From the NCBI GenBank assembly GCA_000181795.3, contig CM012955.1:3217189-3271605 (forward strand): a stretch of DNA of 54,417 nucleotides, read 5' to 3'. A program made the position numbers and the translations under genes. Origin of the DNA: Trichinella spiralis. Lineage: Eukaryota; Nematoda; Enoplea; Trichinellida; Trichinellidae. The notes beneath the pieces were generated by a model that ran no database searches, was not told where the DNA came from, and worked only from the letters and a program-made list of their open reading frames with translations. Positions 23,690 to 36,083 of this stretch are shown in pieces (positions within the stretch are counted from its first letter, which is position 1; every line of letters starts with the position of its first letter).

Positions 23690-25049
23690 AACATATTTTT
23701 TACTCACCTGAATTTCCACTTGTGATCATTTTGTTTTTTTTTTGTTTTTTCCTGATTTTTATTTCAAATTTCTCCATACTTAATCCACATTCAATTTTCA
23801 ATGATTTTCCAGTTGTTCAGTCGCCGTTTTTCAACTTTTTCAAATGCCAACCAATATTTTAATTGTTCATCAGAGAATTTTCCCATTTTATCTATCCTAT
23901 GATCATCTTCAGCACACTGAAAGTTGTTGAGCTATTTTTCTTACTGATCATCTGTGTCGAGCTTATTATTATTATTATTATTATTATTGCCATTCTTTTT
24001 CTTTTCCAAGTCATCAGGCAGTTTTATTTCCATTTTAATTTATTTTCGCAGATTGGCGGGCATCTTCTCTCTTACTTCATTTATATGTATCTCTTTTATT
24101 CTCATGTTATTTGTCATCGTAAAAGTACGAAGAAAGAAGATGTGTATTTTGTTATTATTCTCTTTTGGAACTTTTTCTATTTTTCTCTCTATTATTGACG
24201 TTTTCCATTTATATATTTGTCCATGATGATCTATCTATCCATTTGGATGTGAAATTTGTACATCCCGTGTTTCTTTCTATATTTATTCAGCTTTTCAAAA
24301 AATTGCAATTTTCTTCTTCCTCTTCACTGTGAAAATTTATGATACAGTATCTATCCGTTTTCATATAAACAACAAACGAAAAAACAAATAAAATAAATTC
24401 CACCTGTACACGTGATATGTGGAGTGTGTTCAAAGAAGTGATCAATTTCTAGCAGCAGCATTGTTTGCAGCTTGATTTTATTTGTACCTTGTGCAGAGGG
24501 TTTTTCAGAAGACGATTTTGGACGTCGTCTATTTTTCTCATTCATCATCAAAGGCAAAACAACAAATCAACTGAAGTCGAAACTATAATAAATTCGCTTC
24601 TTCTGTAAAATAATTTGGCAAGCATTCCATTTATAAATAAATAAAAACTGAAAGAAAAATCAAGATTGTACGAAATTGTGGAAAAAAGTGCTATTAGAAA
24701 TAGTGCACACAGCGTGTATGTCGAATGAGAAAGAGAGAGAGGAGTTGTGTGCTTGTTGCTGTGATCTTGTCTTGTGGTAAAAAAGCAACCTTTATCTTCT
24801 TGTTTTGTTTTGTTTTTGCTCTTTCTGTGCTTTTTTCAGCCGGATGTATGTTTAAAGTGGACAACAACTTTTGATTTAATATATGTTTCATATGTTTGTT
24901 GTTGTTATTGACAAAGCCAGAAAAGATACTACTTGTACAGCACTGTGCGGTGTGTGAATGGGAGCGGAAACGGGCGTTGGTGTTGGCTTGTGTGGAATGA
25001 TGTTCAAGTGGAGACAAAGAGCAACAGCAACATCTACTACCGCGATGGG
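23220..25049. other. Convergent 3' region between MROH1 and the GPCR
   Basis: Pyrimidine-rich on the plus strand, with (CT)n at about 23661-23689 and (TTA)n at about 23965-23990. No gene seen; hydrophobic frames at 23393-24226 result from T-rich composition. AATAAA on the minus strand at 24477-24482 could end the GPCR transcript. Confidence 0.45.
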
Positions 25050-26084
25050 TCAAGTTGGCTCGTAAGGGGAGCTTGTGCGAAAGAATGGTATGAAAATGGC
25101 GAAGAAGAGACGCCGGAACGCGGCCGACATGGACGTGTAAATGACAAAAGTGACCGCGCTGTTCATCAGTGAGAGCAGGTCCATGAAGGCGCCGGATTTT
25201 AGGTAAATTTTTGTTCGAAAATCTTTGAAAATTGCCGTGCCGACCAACAGCAGACCCTGGGGCAGTTCGGCGATCAAGAACGCGGCCAGCAGCACGATCA
25301 GCATCGGTGTGCTTCGGTCGTAGTCGCGCAGGGATCGGTGTATGGCGCCCGAGCTCATCCGCTTCCGACGGAAACGAGCCTTGCGCAACAGGTGCAACAG
25401 CATGCCGATGAGCAGACTCTGGAAGATGCACGGGACCACTTTGAACGAAACCCCATTGCACCAGAAGGCGAACTTGAGCAAGAGCCGGTCGTTCTTTTGC
25501 GCGAACGTCGATATGCTGGTCACGTAGAAGGAGGACATTTCGGTCGAATTGGCGACGGTGGCGTTTTCCGTCGCCCAGCGTTGTTCTATTCCAAAAGAGA
25601 GCATGGTCGGGATGTCGAGCAGCAAGGCGATCAGAAAAATGGCAACGGAATATCTGGCCGCCGACCGCGGCGAACAGTGCCACAAACTCCGGCGCAGAGC
25701 CCTGCGTACCGAATAGACGCGGATACTGGCCAACAGTACGGTCAGCCAGATGCTGGTCGCGTGCAGCACTACCGAAGCGTTCGAATGGAACAGCACGAAT
25801 ATTGCCCAGTAGAACATGCACGACGACGATGACTGATGGAAGTTGGTGATTTGCGACAACGAGAACATCAAGTAAGTTGTCATCACGCAAAAGTCGCATA
25901 TTGAGATGGCGGTCAAAATGACGTTGGTCGGGCACAGTTTCATGCGCGTTCTGGTCAAAATGACGATGTTGACCAAGTTGAACAACATTCCCAACGAACA
26001 GACGAAACTGCTCAGGTAAGGATGCACGCGGTTGTAGCCTGACTGAAATTGGTCTAGATATTCGTAAAAGCTGACGTTGGACAT
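25050..26084 (-). CDS. Intronless rhodopsin-type peptide GPCR, DMSR-like
   Basis: One open frame of 344 aa with seven hydrophobic segments: near residues 24-46, 57-80, 90-125 (with the conserved Cys just before, in SSSSCMFYW), 144-165, 213-235, 260-286 and 296-320. Family marks are the TM1 Asn (LFNLVNIVIL), NVILTAISICD in TM2, AELPQG in TM6 and NSAVTFVIYTSMSAAFR in TM7. The last two are characteristic of nematode DMSR/SRW receptors for myosuppressin- and FMRFamide-like peptides. Potential N-glycosylation sites lie at N3 and in the loop before TM5. The sequence has no intron and is clearly GC-richer than its surroundings, so a retroposed copy is possible. The start is the first Met of the frame, preceded by AACCAGGGGATAAT. 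Ligand unknown. Confidence 0.85.
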   Translation of the reverse strand: MSNVSFYEYLDQFQSGYNRVHPYLSSFVCSLGMLFNLVNIVILTRTRMKLCPTNVILTAISICDFCVMTTYLMFSLSQITNFHQSSSSCMFYWAIFVLFHSNASVVLHATSIWLTVLLASIRVYSVRRALRRSLWHCSPRSAARYSVAIFLIALLLDIPTMLSFGIEQRWATENATVANSTEMSSFYVTSISTFAQKNDRLLLKFAFWCNGVSFKVVPCIFQSLLIGMLLHLLRKARFRRKRMSSGAIHRSLRDYDRSTPMLIVLLAAFLIAELPQGLLLVGTAIFKDFRTKIYLKSGAFMDLLSLMNSAVTFVIYTSMSAAFRRLFFAIFIPFFRTSSPYEPT

Positions 26085-28173
26085 ATTATCCCCTGGTTGT
26101 GCCCGCGCTGTCTGTCTGTCTGTGTGTCTTTATTCGCTGACTAAGCCATCACTTTTCCTCTGCCATTTTTTCATCTCTCAATTCATCTGTCGCTTTTCAA
26201 TTTTCTTTTAACAATGTTCTTCAAATCCTCTCTTTCTGCACTTTCTTGTCTGAAACAAACAGTCAAAGTCTGTATATTAATTATATAAGGTATGTGTAAT
26301 AATTTCTTTGTCAAAACAACACAAACGCAATGTTGGTTGGCTGGCTAACTTGGGAAAAAAAGTCGACGCGATTGCATCATAGGTATGTATTATACCTAGT
26401 TGTGTGTATATATATATGTGTGTGTGTGTGTGTGTGCGTGCGTGCAAGGGGGGAGGGGGGAAAAGTTGAACGCTGAACCAGCCAACCAACCAACCACTGG
26501 ATCGATAAAGGATATAACCGCGTTCACTGCATACGTGCACTGATTTCTTCTAATCGTCCCAGTGGAGATATTACTGCTTTTAAAAACATTGGAAACGGTT
26601 TGACGATTGAAATCAATAGCGCATTTATTTCAGCAACCGTGGAGGCAATGACCGAGGGGGAAAACGAAACTGAATTGTAAACTCATCATGGTTGAAGAGG
26701 TGTGTTCTCTTTGAAATTGCCGTTCTCTGCAGCACAGTACAACACGCTGGTCGAAATTCCAAATGTAATCCACCTCCCCCCCCCATCGCCCCAAACTTGT
26801 TCCCCGTTGAATTGCAGCATCCAAGTAGAAATGAAAAAAAAAATTTAAATTTTGTTCACCGAAAACGAAATGCCGTGCTTTTCATTCAACTGTATATTCT
26901 TTATTTATTCGATGTTTTTGGTTGGTAATAGTGGATGATTTTTCAGAAAAAAGAAACAAACTAAAAATAATATGCTTGTGCTGAGATTGATTGAGTGCTG
27001 AATCTGCAACGTTCTACTGTCAGTTTGGGAGAACAGTTGTGACCGTTGTCATTCACTGTTCAAATGTTCACTTAATTGAAATCTTTGTTGATCATGAGGA
27101 TTTTTCTTCTCATTCATTCATTCAGATTTTCCCTCACCGCACGATATCGTTGTGGAACATCATCTGAACCACAGCAACTCGAATATAATGAGCGCATCAC
27201 ATGCTGCGCGCAATCGCTATCTCCGTACCTGCGTGTGTGTATGTGTGCGAGTTTTAATTAATCAGTTCCTAATTTGCTGTATTGACATGCACAGTTTTAT
27301 TTCATCGGCTTGTTGTTGTTACGTGCATACTGCGTATGATTGAATTCATTCTTCAAATCAACAAGTACATAATAATTCATCAGTATCGTTTCATATTACC
27401 GACAATCTGACAATATTGACAACATATCAGAGGAAAAATATGAGGAAAACATTATTTTTTCTTTATTTCAAAAGGAAAGAAAGAAAAAATTTTTCTCCAC
27501 ATTAATTGTAGAATCAGGAAGTGGGAAAAATTGCAAATATATATATATATATATATATATAAGCTTTTCAATGCTCACTGTTCAGTGAAGACAGAAGAGA
27601 TTTTTGTAAATTAATTAATTAATTAATTATTATTATTACTATTATTATTATTATTATTATTTACACTCATTAATGCTTGGCTTAGCATTGGAAGAACTAT
27701 TTCACTGTCGACGATTCCTGCAGAAAATTATTATTCCAATTTCTGCAATGCCTGTAACGAACCATCATTCCATATGGAACAAAGTGGCAAAATTTGACAA
27801 TGCAACAACTCTCTGCCTACTTGCAAGCAAACAAACAAACATCAATACCACTTACCGCAGTTTGCGTTTAGGCAAGACTTTTTGCCGTCAATCTCGTTCG
27901 TCAGCTACACAATGACAGGATTTGGTTATTTTTTGAGCACAATTTTAAAAGCAAATTATCAAATAAAAAACGTTTTTCAATTTTTTCACCGAAACGGAAA
28001 ACCAAATATCTTTGAACAATCTTATTTATTTATTTATTTATTTATTTATTAAGCGGATGGGAGGGATGTAATTGGAAAAATTGAAATTTCACTCTCTGCT
28101 TGTGCAAGTTGTGAAAAAAAATATTCAGGGGAACTTTTTAATTTCAAAAAAAAACGAACAATACTTTGCTTAC
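26085..28173. other. Upstream region of the GPCR; microsatellites, no firm gene
   Basis: Contains (TG)n/(TA)n near 26401-26436 followed by AAGGGGGGAGGGGGG, (TA)n at about 27538-27560, and (TTA)n at about 27628-27660. On the minus strand 27871-27917 looks like a short exon, bounded by TTGTGTAG and GTAAGT; its one open frame reads LTNEIDGKKSCLNANC. It could not be joined in phase to the other exon-like segments. Confidence 0.35.
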
Positions 28174-28332
28174 CAAAACCGTCTTCGTAGCTTTCTTTTT
28201 TCTTGGTCTTGATGATGATGATGATGTCTGATGACGTGCTTAACGGACCTACCTTTCCTGCTTTGTGTCGGTGAAGCTTCTTCTTTCGAGGCTTTCAATT
28301 TTGTGACGATGCCAATGCGGTAATTTTCTAGT
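28174..28332 (-). CDS. Orphan exon-like segment (hypothetical)
   Basis: Bounded by TTTATTACAG and GTAAGC on the minus strand and open throughout in the frame LENYRIGIVTKLKASKEE..., ending in a His run and a basic tail. An internal GTAGGT could be an alternative donor. The opening phase fits the end of the exon-like segment at 33700-33806, though that needs a 5.4-kb intron. No family recognised. Confidence 0.25.
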
Positions 28333-31300
28333 CTGTAATAAAGGAAAATAAAAAGACTATTTGAAAAAGCTTGGCAATTGTTTTTCAAACCATTAAATCG
28401 TGTTTACGAGTGGATAAAATTGTGAAAAGAAATTATTCATCATCAATGCCTGGTGTTTGCAGCTTGTTTAACAACTGACACGACAGAGTGAAGCATTTGT
28501 TCAAGTTTATGGATGTTGTTGAAAAGCCATTTCACAATTACTTTTTACTTTTTATCCTGAAAACGAACAGCGTCAATTTGCTTCGTTCCACTGATATGCT
28601 TGCTCTAAGACGAATGACTGCAACTAAGCAGCTTGTCCCGATACTGCAAGTAGATTAGCCGACCAACTAACCAGCATAACAATGTTAACAGTCAACGTTA
28701 ACTAATGAACAAGTACTGTTTCTTCTCCCCCCCCCCTCTCCCCCTCTCCCCCTCAGCCTCCTCCCCCCTTCCCCCACTCCTTCTTTTCTTTTCTTGAAAC
28801 AATTGACACCACCGGATCGAACAGAAATTGCCATCTGATATTTTTTTAATACGTCACATATTTATTTGATTTGCATACATTTTTTCCTAATGATTAAATT
28901 GCATCAATCTTAATGAATATATAGAAATTTGTTTACAATAACTGTTGAGCAATAGAATTGGAATTCGAGTTCTTTTGCAAATATGATGAATGAATGAAAT
29001 GGAATGGAATGGAATGAAATGAAATGAAATATTGCCTTTTTTCCAACTCTAAGCTACAACGTGTAAAATTGATTGTGTCACGTTTAATATTTCTTTGTCT
29101 CTCTGTATGTGTGTGTGTGTGTGTGTGTGGATTTTTTTCATTTTTTAATTCTCCTGAGCGCAGTTTAATTAAAAGAAGTGAAGCAAAAACTGTTGCCAGC
29201 TTAGCAGGACAAGATCAGCCGCTGTTCTCACGTTTCGCTTTTTACGCGTTCATTTTTATATTTCCAACATCAGATATACTGTGCTTTAATATTGTAATAG
29301 ATAAAATCAATTTTCTCAAAAAAATTTAAATGGAGTTTTTTAAACAATTACATTGTTCTTTTTTGTTTGCTTTTAAATTATCTTCACCTGGTGATTGATA
29401 ATTCACTGTTAGAGATTAGGTTAAATAATGGCAACAGCAATGATAATAATAATAATAATAGTGGTTTGGTAATCAATGTAAATATGCAAATTCTGTGCAA
29501 ACACAACCTGAGCATTCAGAAAAACAATATTTATTGCTTAATTTAGTTGAAAATAGCCGATTACAATGCTACATAAGCTAGCAACATCTTTGCTAAATTA
29601 ACAAAGTAGTAATGTTGTTGTTGTTATTAATATTTCCGTTATCGTAATCAATATTATTATGGGAGTTCTTACTTTGAATTTTCTGTTCAAAAATTTTGCC
29701 AGAGGTTGAATAGTCGTGTCAGGCGATTCGATTATACCAAAAACACTGCACTTGTGCTATTTGTTTATTCGCTAGAAGGAAGCTAAGCTAGGAAAAGTCT
29801 AAAATCTAATTATTATTATTATTATTATTATTATCTGGTGAAGTTCAACAAAAAAGAAACCAACTTTTGCTTATTGATCACTGCTTACAAAAATATCCAT
29901 GCAGGTATATAATGTAAATAAATAAATAAATAAATAAATAAATGTGTGTGTATGTGTAATGAAGCTAACTTGCGTGTTTGCATTCACGTTCGCCCTGTGT
30001 GATATGGTAAAAAGCACATTCAGCTTGAACAATTTGATCAGACTGCTTGCTGGTTGTGAAATGCGTAAAGGTTAAAAAAGATTCCCCGAGTCTGTTTGAA
30101 GATTAAAATGATCGCCATTAACGGCAATCAACGTTCGCCATGGGATAATCTTTAAGGCATTTTCGATAATGCGAAGCGTTTAACAGCATTTTCACTGCAA
30201 CGTGAAAGAGAATTAAATCGCTTTTTTTGGAACATGAAGACGAACAATTACACAGCGACTTTTGAGATGTTTTTTCTGTTTTTTCTCATTCGTTGAAAAT
30301 ATGGAACTATTGACGAATCAGGAAACATTTTGAATTTTGTGCCACCAAAGAAGTGAAAAATAACTAAATGCATGGCAAGAAAAAAAAATATTCTGGTAGA
30401 AAAAATTATTTTTGGTAACCAATTTTAATAATTGCTTTTGAAAAGAAAATTAACGAGAAGGAAGATACGACCATATAACTAAATTAAGGAAAGGAACTGA
30501 AAATGAAATTATATAAATTATCGATTGAATATGATAATCGTTGCTGGCGGTGCAAACGTCGACAATGACAACGTATGAGCTTGTCGTTGGGCTGTTGTTG
30601 ATATGGCTGCTTGATGTTTTTTGAGTATTATTATTATTTTATTTTACTACCCGCCGTTTTATTGTTTGTTAAGCAAGAGTGAAAATCAGTGATACTATTG
30701 CACATTTTTCGTTCATTTTCATTCAACTAGTATTGATTTTTCTGGCTTGGAAAAGGAAAAAACAAAAATTAAAATAATAACGGCACAAAAGAACAGCTAT
30801 TTAGTTGACGACGAGAGTGGAAAATGGCGCTTTTCAAATTCGAGTGAGAGCGGATTTTTTTTTTCATCTTTTGCTAATGCCTCTCTGCATTCTTCTTGGA
30901 TTGCGTGAAGCCTGAGAAATCAGTTTTCCATTTTTGAATGAAAGTAAAAAATTGAAAGAAAAAAATAATGCAAAATTACAAGAAACCCAAGAAAATTGAT
31001 GTCATCGATTTTTGCTTTCAAAATTGATTATTAGGCTAAAATTGGTCAGCTACTGTATTTGTTTTTATTGTGCACAACAGCACAAGCCGTAGTTGGAAAG
31101 TTGTATTGTAAAAAGGGAGAGTTGAATGGGGGAAAAAGAAACTGTACTGATCTTCTACATTGCACTGCTCAATGCTATGCAAATTGATTGATGACATTTA
31201 TTATATTTATTATATGCGCTACAGTAGTCATAGTAGTGGGTCGTTTTCAGCAACATGGCCTGACAGTATGTTTTCAGTTTGAAATTTTGTCGTACATTAT

Positions 31301-33699
31301 TACAACAAGTTTAATTTTCTCATGAATTGTGAGCAACTTATATTATTGTTGACAGCTAACAAAGATTAAAGTGTCAAAATTGAACCATAATCATAATACC
31401 ATTTTCTATCTCTGTTTTACATCTCTTTACCACCAAGTGAGTTAGTGTACAGTTGTGTGATGATTCAGTTGCTTTGTTTATTTGGTATCAGTTATTTATT
31501 TTCACTCAGATGGGAAATGGACTGCCCACTTGGGAAATATTTTAACCATCACTGGTGCAATATTCGATTGGTTGATTAAGAAACGCTATCTTATATCAGC
31601 AAAGTTGGGTTTCAATAAAATCCTTTCAGCTGAAAGTTCGCATATTGCCTGTTTGGCATTTTCCACGCCTTTGCGCCTTTCCCCAGAGAACTGACAAAAT
31701 GCATCCAGGTGTACATTTATATTGGTCGTTATCCCATAAACTCATTTTGGAATTTCTTTTTCACTAAAATTTCAACTTGCCTTTCACACACGTCTTCATT
31801 TGCTTTCTTTCCGTTGAACAATAATATTTGACGTTGAATTGATTCACTTACATTATGTAAATTTCCTCTCTTATCTTGCAATCGAATCTTTTATCTTTTC
31901 AAATAATTCTCCAACGTCATCACAAATTTGCCGATGTGCATGCATGCTTTTGAAGAACAATGTGCTTCTGAACAAATAAGATAAACCCAAAACTGAACGC
32001 CACATTGATGAACTTTAAGTAAACAAAAATCTACTAATAATTAATTGATTACCATCACTACAGTAGCGGTATACAAATGATTGCCAAGGTATGAGTGTAA
32101 AATTTGGCTACAGACTGATTAAATAATGATATACATTTGTATGTGGAAAAGGGTTTTTCAACTGTTATTACCTTGATTCATAATTTGTCAATAAGCGATG
32201 AAAATTTTTCATTTGCCCAGTTGGAATTTAAGCAGTAAATTCTACATACTGAAAGGGGTCGAGTATACGTGTATTTTTTTTCTAATTTTATTTTTCAAAT
32301 GGTCAAATGATGGATGGTATTGGAAAACGTTGTGAATATGTTCATCAACGAGGAAAATTCCAACGCTCAATCCGGTACGTACTGCTGAGAATTGTACATT
32401 TGATATAATATTTGAAAGTCAGCTAGATGTGAATTCAGTGCAATTGATATTGGCTGATGCAAGCTGACCATTTGAGTATACGGCAATGATGCGTGTGTGT
32501 GTGTGTGTGTGATAGAGCGATGAGAATGTTGGAGATAATCAATGGTTTCAGAAATGAAACGCAAATCGAGGCATTGTGTGTGTAATTGGTTGGCGGAATA
32601 TTCAAAACTGCCTCAACCGACAAAACGTTGTTGCAACACAAACTTATTCGCAGCGATGATGGCTGTAGCTAGCGCTTGCTTATAACAGATCAGATTGATG
32701 TTCTTATTTTGCGCTGATTTTCAGATCGCACGCATTAACAATCAATTTTCAGCATTATCAACCGGCCAATGGAACTTTGGCCAATCGTCAAAAGTTAAGC
32801 CTGGGTGGCGGCTAATTTTATAATTTGGCTTGTTTATTTTTACCTTTAACGAGCTTGTCAAATTTTCCCTTTTGTCAAACAAAATTACAATCAATTAATA
32901 CCTGCCGCACTCGGTTGCACTTTATTTGCTGATCAAAAACCGATTGAAATGAACTGATTAAAAAAAAGGAAAGCTTAATAATAATAATAAGAATAATAAT
33001 AATAATCAGTTTGTCACCAGGGGCTTTCATTTCAGCAATTTCTTCTCTCTTCCACTAAAGTTGGTTGATCACAAAAAGAAAAAAATTGAACAAGCACATC
33101 AAAAAACTGCACTGTATTAAAATTAATAAATTTGCCATTTTATACAGTAAAGGATGGTGTTCTTTTTTTAAAAATATTCCTCTTTTTATCATGAAAAGAT
33201 TTTTTGCAAAAGGATCTTTGTATGCACGCTCATTTGAGTGGATCAGATTTTTCAGAAGATTAGAAAATTTGCAAAGAATAACATTTGTCGCGTAAAATCA
33301 TTTTAGCATTTCGAAACTGATTCAGCGGAAATTGCAATAAACCACTCAACTAGTGGAAGAGTTCGCTTGCTATACAAACGATATACTACGAAACTTCTCT
33401 GTCCACACGGCTTATCACTGCGTTTGCATGATGCATGTACACTCATTGAACAACAAAACTTGACAGTATTGGATTTTATTTAAATTTCTGTTCCACTTAA
33501 AAAATTTACTCTCTTTTTGTCGTGTTGAATGTTTTTTGTTTTTCGATACACGGCATTCGATGGTTAATTTCTCCAGAATGTGTTCAAATAAATCTTTCAT
33601 CAAAAAGTGATCATAAAAATTTTTAAATTTCACATCTACTGTTGTGCGGCAATTTAAGCATTCACATTTACACAAAACAACGCAATTATTTATTATTAC
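28333..33699. other. Gene desert with microsatellites
   Basis: No supportable gene on either strand. Contains the C-rich tract at 28727-28777, (TG)n near 29108-29127, (TTA)n near 29812-29833, (AATA)n near 29918-29943 and (GT)n near 32493-32510. Short frames at 31482-31694, 33065-33295 and 33415-33675 lack any supporting signal. Confidence 0.4.
28727..28777 (-). other. C-rich tract: G-quadruplex motif on the minus strand
   Basis: C-runs of ten, five, five and six (28727-28736 and onward), separated by TCT, TCT and CAGCCTCCT-type spacers. Read on the minus strand this gives four or more G-tracts with short loops, the classic quadruplex pattern. It stands out in a region otherwise well over 60 percent AT. 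Confidence 0.7.
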
Positions 33700-33806
33700 C
33701 TGGTTGACTTTTGTAGCGCGTTTGCTACAATTTTTCCGATGACCGTCGTCAGTCCAACAACAGTGATCGTTGCAATCAATAGGTGCGGTACCAAGAACAG
33801 TGTAAA
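33700..33806 (-). CDS. Orphan exon-like segment with a hydrophobic span (hypothetical)
   Basis: On the minus strand between TAAAACAG and GTAATA. One frame is fully open: FTLFLVPHLLIATITVVG, then a short segment ending NALQKST. It reads like a transmembrane helix and faintly recalls the first helix of two-pore K+ channels (a PH motif before a helix), but no selectivity-filter exon was found anywhere near. The donor phase (2) fits 28174-28332. Confidence 0.25.
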
Positions 33807-34100
33807 CTGTTTTACTGTGTCTCAGTGAGAGGGCGATTCAAATTTTTTTCTTTTCCAATTCCTGGTAGCTTATTATCATAAAAAAAGGGAAATCCATCAA
33901 AAAAATAGTGCTTTTGCCAGAGTTTTGACGACGACCACAGTCCAACGGTGGTAAAGGGGAAGAATTATGCAAGTTTTGCCGATTGGTTGCCTGTCGATGA
34001 TTCACAGCTATTTTGCTGCACTACTTTGATTGGTAGGTAATTCCAGTCTTTTTCCGTGACTGCTTCTCCATTAATCGCTCAAATTGCCTTTTATTTCAAT

Positions 34101-34337
34101 TTATATAAAATTGCAACTTGGCACCAACTTGAAATATATGAACGTTGACAGAGTGCAGCTTTGAATCGCCTGGAAGCTTGAAGAATTGGACATTTCGTGG
34201 CGTAAACGTGTGCATAGGTTATGCGTGATGTTTATTGGCTCAGCCTTTCCCATTGGAACGCTTGCCAAGAGCTCGGGTATGGCTTGATTGCGACACGTTA
34301 GCGTTAAACAGTGCTGACGTTTGCCTGAAATTTCCCC
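34101..34337 (-). CDS. Possible terminal exon (hypothetical)
   Basis: A strong acceptor (TTTTCTTTTCAG) on the minus strand opens a frame reading GEISGKRQHCLTLTCRNQ... to a stop at 34101, with AATAAA 6-11 bp further (34090-34095). A 29-nt exon-like piece upstream (about 34400-34428, TGTTTCAG...GTAAAT) joins this exon only in frames that stop early. It may be a non-coding transcript. Confidence 0.22.
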   Translation of the reverse strand, partial: GEISGKRQHCLTLTCRNQAIPELLASVPMGKAEPINITHNLCTRLRHEMSNSSSFQAIQSCTLSTFIYFKLVPSCNFI

Positions 34338-34439
34338 AACTGAAAAGAAAATGTTCAACAAATGATTCTATGAAAAATATTTCACATTATCATTTACCAG
34401 ATGTTCATTATCATTGCCGACCGAATCTGAAACATGCAT

Positions 34440-35964
34440 GATCCAAACAACCAATGATGATGATAGATAGAGAAAAGCACGGCAACACAGAGAGATGCAT
34501 TCATTTTTATTTGATCAAGCGATTGCAAGCCACGTTTGTCCCCAGGCTTTGTCGACCAAAAAATGACAAGTAAAGAAGTTGCACTGTTGTCTGACGCAGA
34601 AGTAGTTCAAGATGATATGTTTGAAACTTTTTGAATATTTTTTTTGGTGGGGAAAATTAGCTGTAAATTTATTTAACTGTAAAATTTACTTTGTGATGAA
34701 ATTTTACTTTCATTTCAATTGTCTGTCAGTGAGCTCAACAAAATTCAACTATAAAATGAATTTCCAACATCGACATTGAGGGAATTCAAGGATTCTGTCT
34801 GCATCTTTGCAAAATATTTTGCGTCTATTTCTTCCGTAACAGTTTCTTTTTTCTATTTATTTAAAATCAGATATGATTTTTCAATATTATGCTTTTTATT
34901 TTCTTTATATTTATTGTTCAGCAGTGAGTTTTAATTTTTGCTTCCATGCCAACGTTGATCAGTGGATGGACAGTGGGTTTCAGACTTTGTTTGCTGTTAA
35001 CAAACTTAACAGCTGATTTGTATCCGACTATCAATTTTCAGCAATTCACATCTTTTGGGCTTTTATAATTTTCATGAACTTGCTCACCACAGGCTATATG
35101 TTATTGATTCACGCATTTAAAGCTGTTGTACTGAAATTGAAATTAATTGATTCTATCCTACTTGGCAAAACATTTTTCTGTAAGCTAATATTCTTAAAAC
35201 ACTCTTCGTAAACAATAATCTAATTCATTTAATTAAAAATATTGCTCTGATTCTCTTGGACCTTCTTCGATATTTCACCTTGTTGATGATGGGTTTCCTT
35301 TTTAATGGAGCATTTCAATGTCCATTTTTTAGCAGAAGCAAATCGTTTTCCCATCTTCAAAGAAAGCATTATTTTTATAAGTACTTTTTCTTTTTTTTAT
35401 AAGTAAAATGATTACAAAAGCAGCCTGTCATTTCAAAAGGCTAATAGCTTGAAATTATATTATAAATATTATTGATTTACTTTAAATGGCATGCGTTGCA
35501 TTTCTTCAAACCCCATTGTTCATTACAATAATAATTACCATTATTATTAGCATTCATTCAAAAATAGCACTTATTCTCATCGCATGTATTTCTTCTTTTC
35601 TTTTTTCTCTTTTTCAATAATCTTAATGTCATCAAAATTATACCTTTTTATTGTTAAATTGGGTTTTTCTTTTTTTGCATAGTTTAATTTTTTTCTGTTT
35701 TACTTTTTGAAATTTTTGCTTAAAAACAAGACCTTTAAACATGTCAGCATCAATCTTGCAATGTTAATTTAAAACAATACGCAAAATTACATTTATGAAA
35801 TGTTATTAATGTAATTACAAGTCATACTTTGCAGCGAATTTATCCTTAATATAAACTTGTCACATGGTTTATTAATGATACCTTTTCTTACATCAAATGC
35901 ATATACGCTTAAAAGTCGCAGTGGTGCAGAGTGTAAAATTAAAATTTAAAATTCAGAATTAACA

Positions 35965-35996
<32 letters not shown>

Positions 35997-36047
35997 GTAG
36001 TAGTAGTAGTAGTAGTAGNNNNNNNNNNTATTATTATTATTATTAGT

Positions 36048-36083
<36 letters not shown>

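Noticed and set aside
23393-24226. Hydrophobic frames downstream of MROH1
   Set aside because: T-rich DNA gives Phe/Leu/Ile-rich translations; no start context, splice logic or family.
25338-25832. 164-codon plus-strand frame
   Set aside because: Antisense shadow of the GPCR; low-complexity Glu/Gly/Arg content and no splice context.
24694-25935. 413-codon open frame on the minus strand
   Set aside because: It overlaps the GPCR in another frame, is rich in His/Arg/Pro and shows no domain. It is a composition shadow of the GC-rich receptor gene.
33415-33675. 86-codon minus frame next to the 33700-33806 segment
   Set aside because: Joining it through the available acceptor puts a stop a few codons in; composition is ordinary AT-rich noise.
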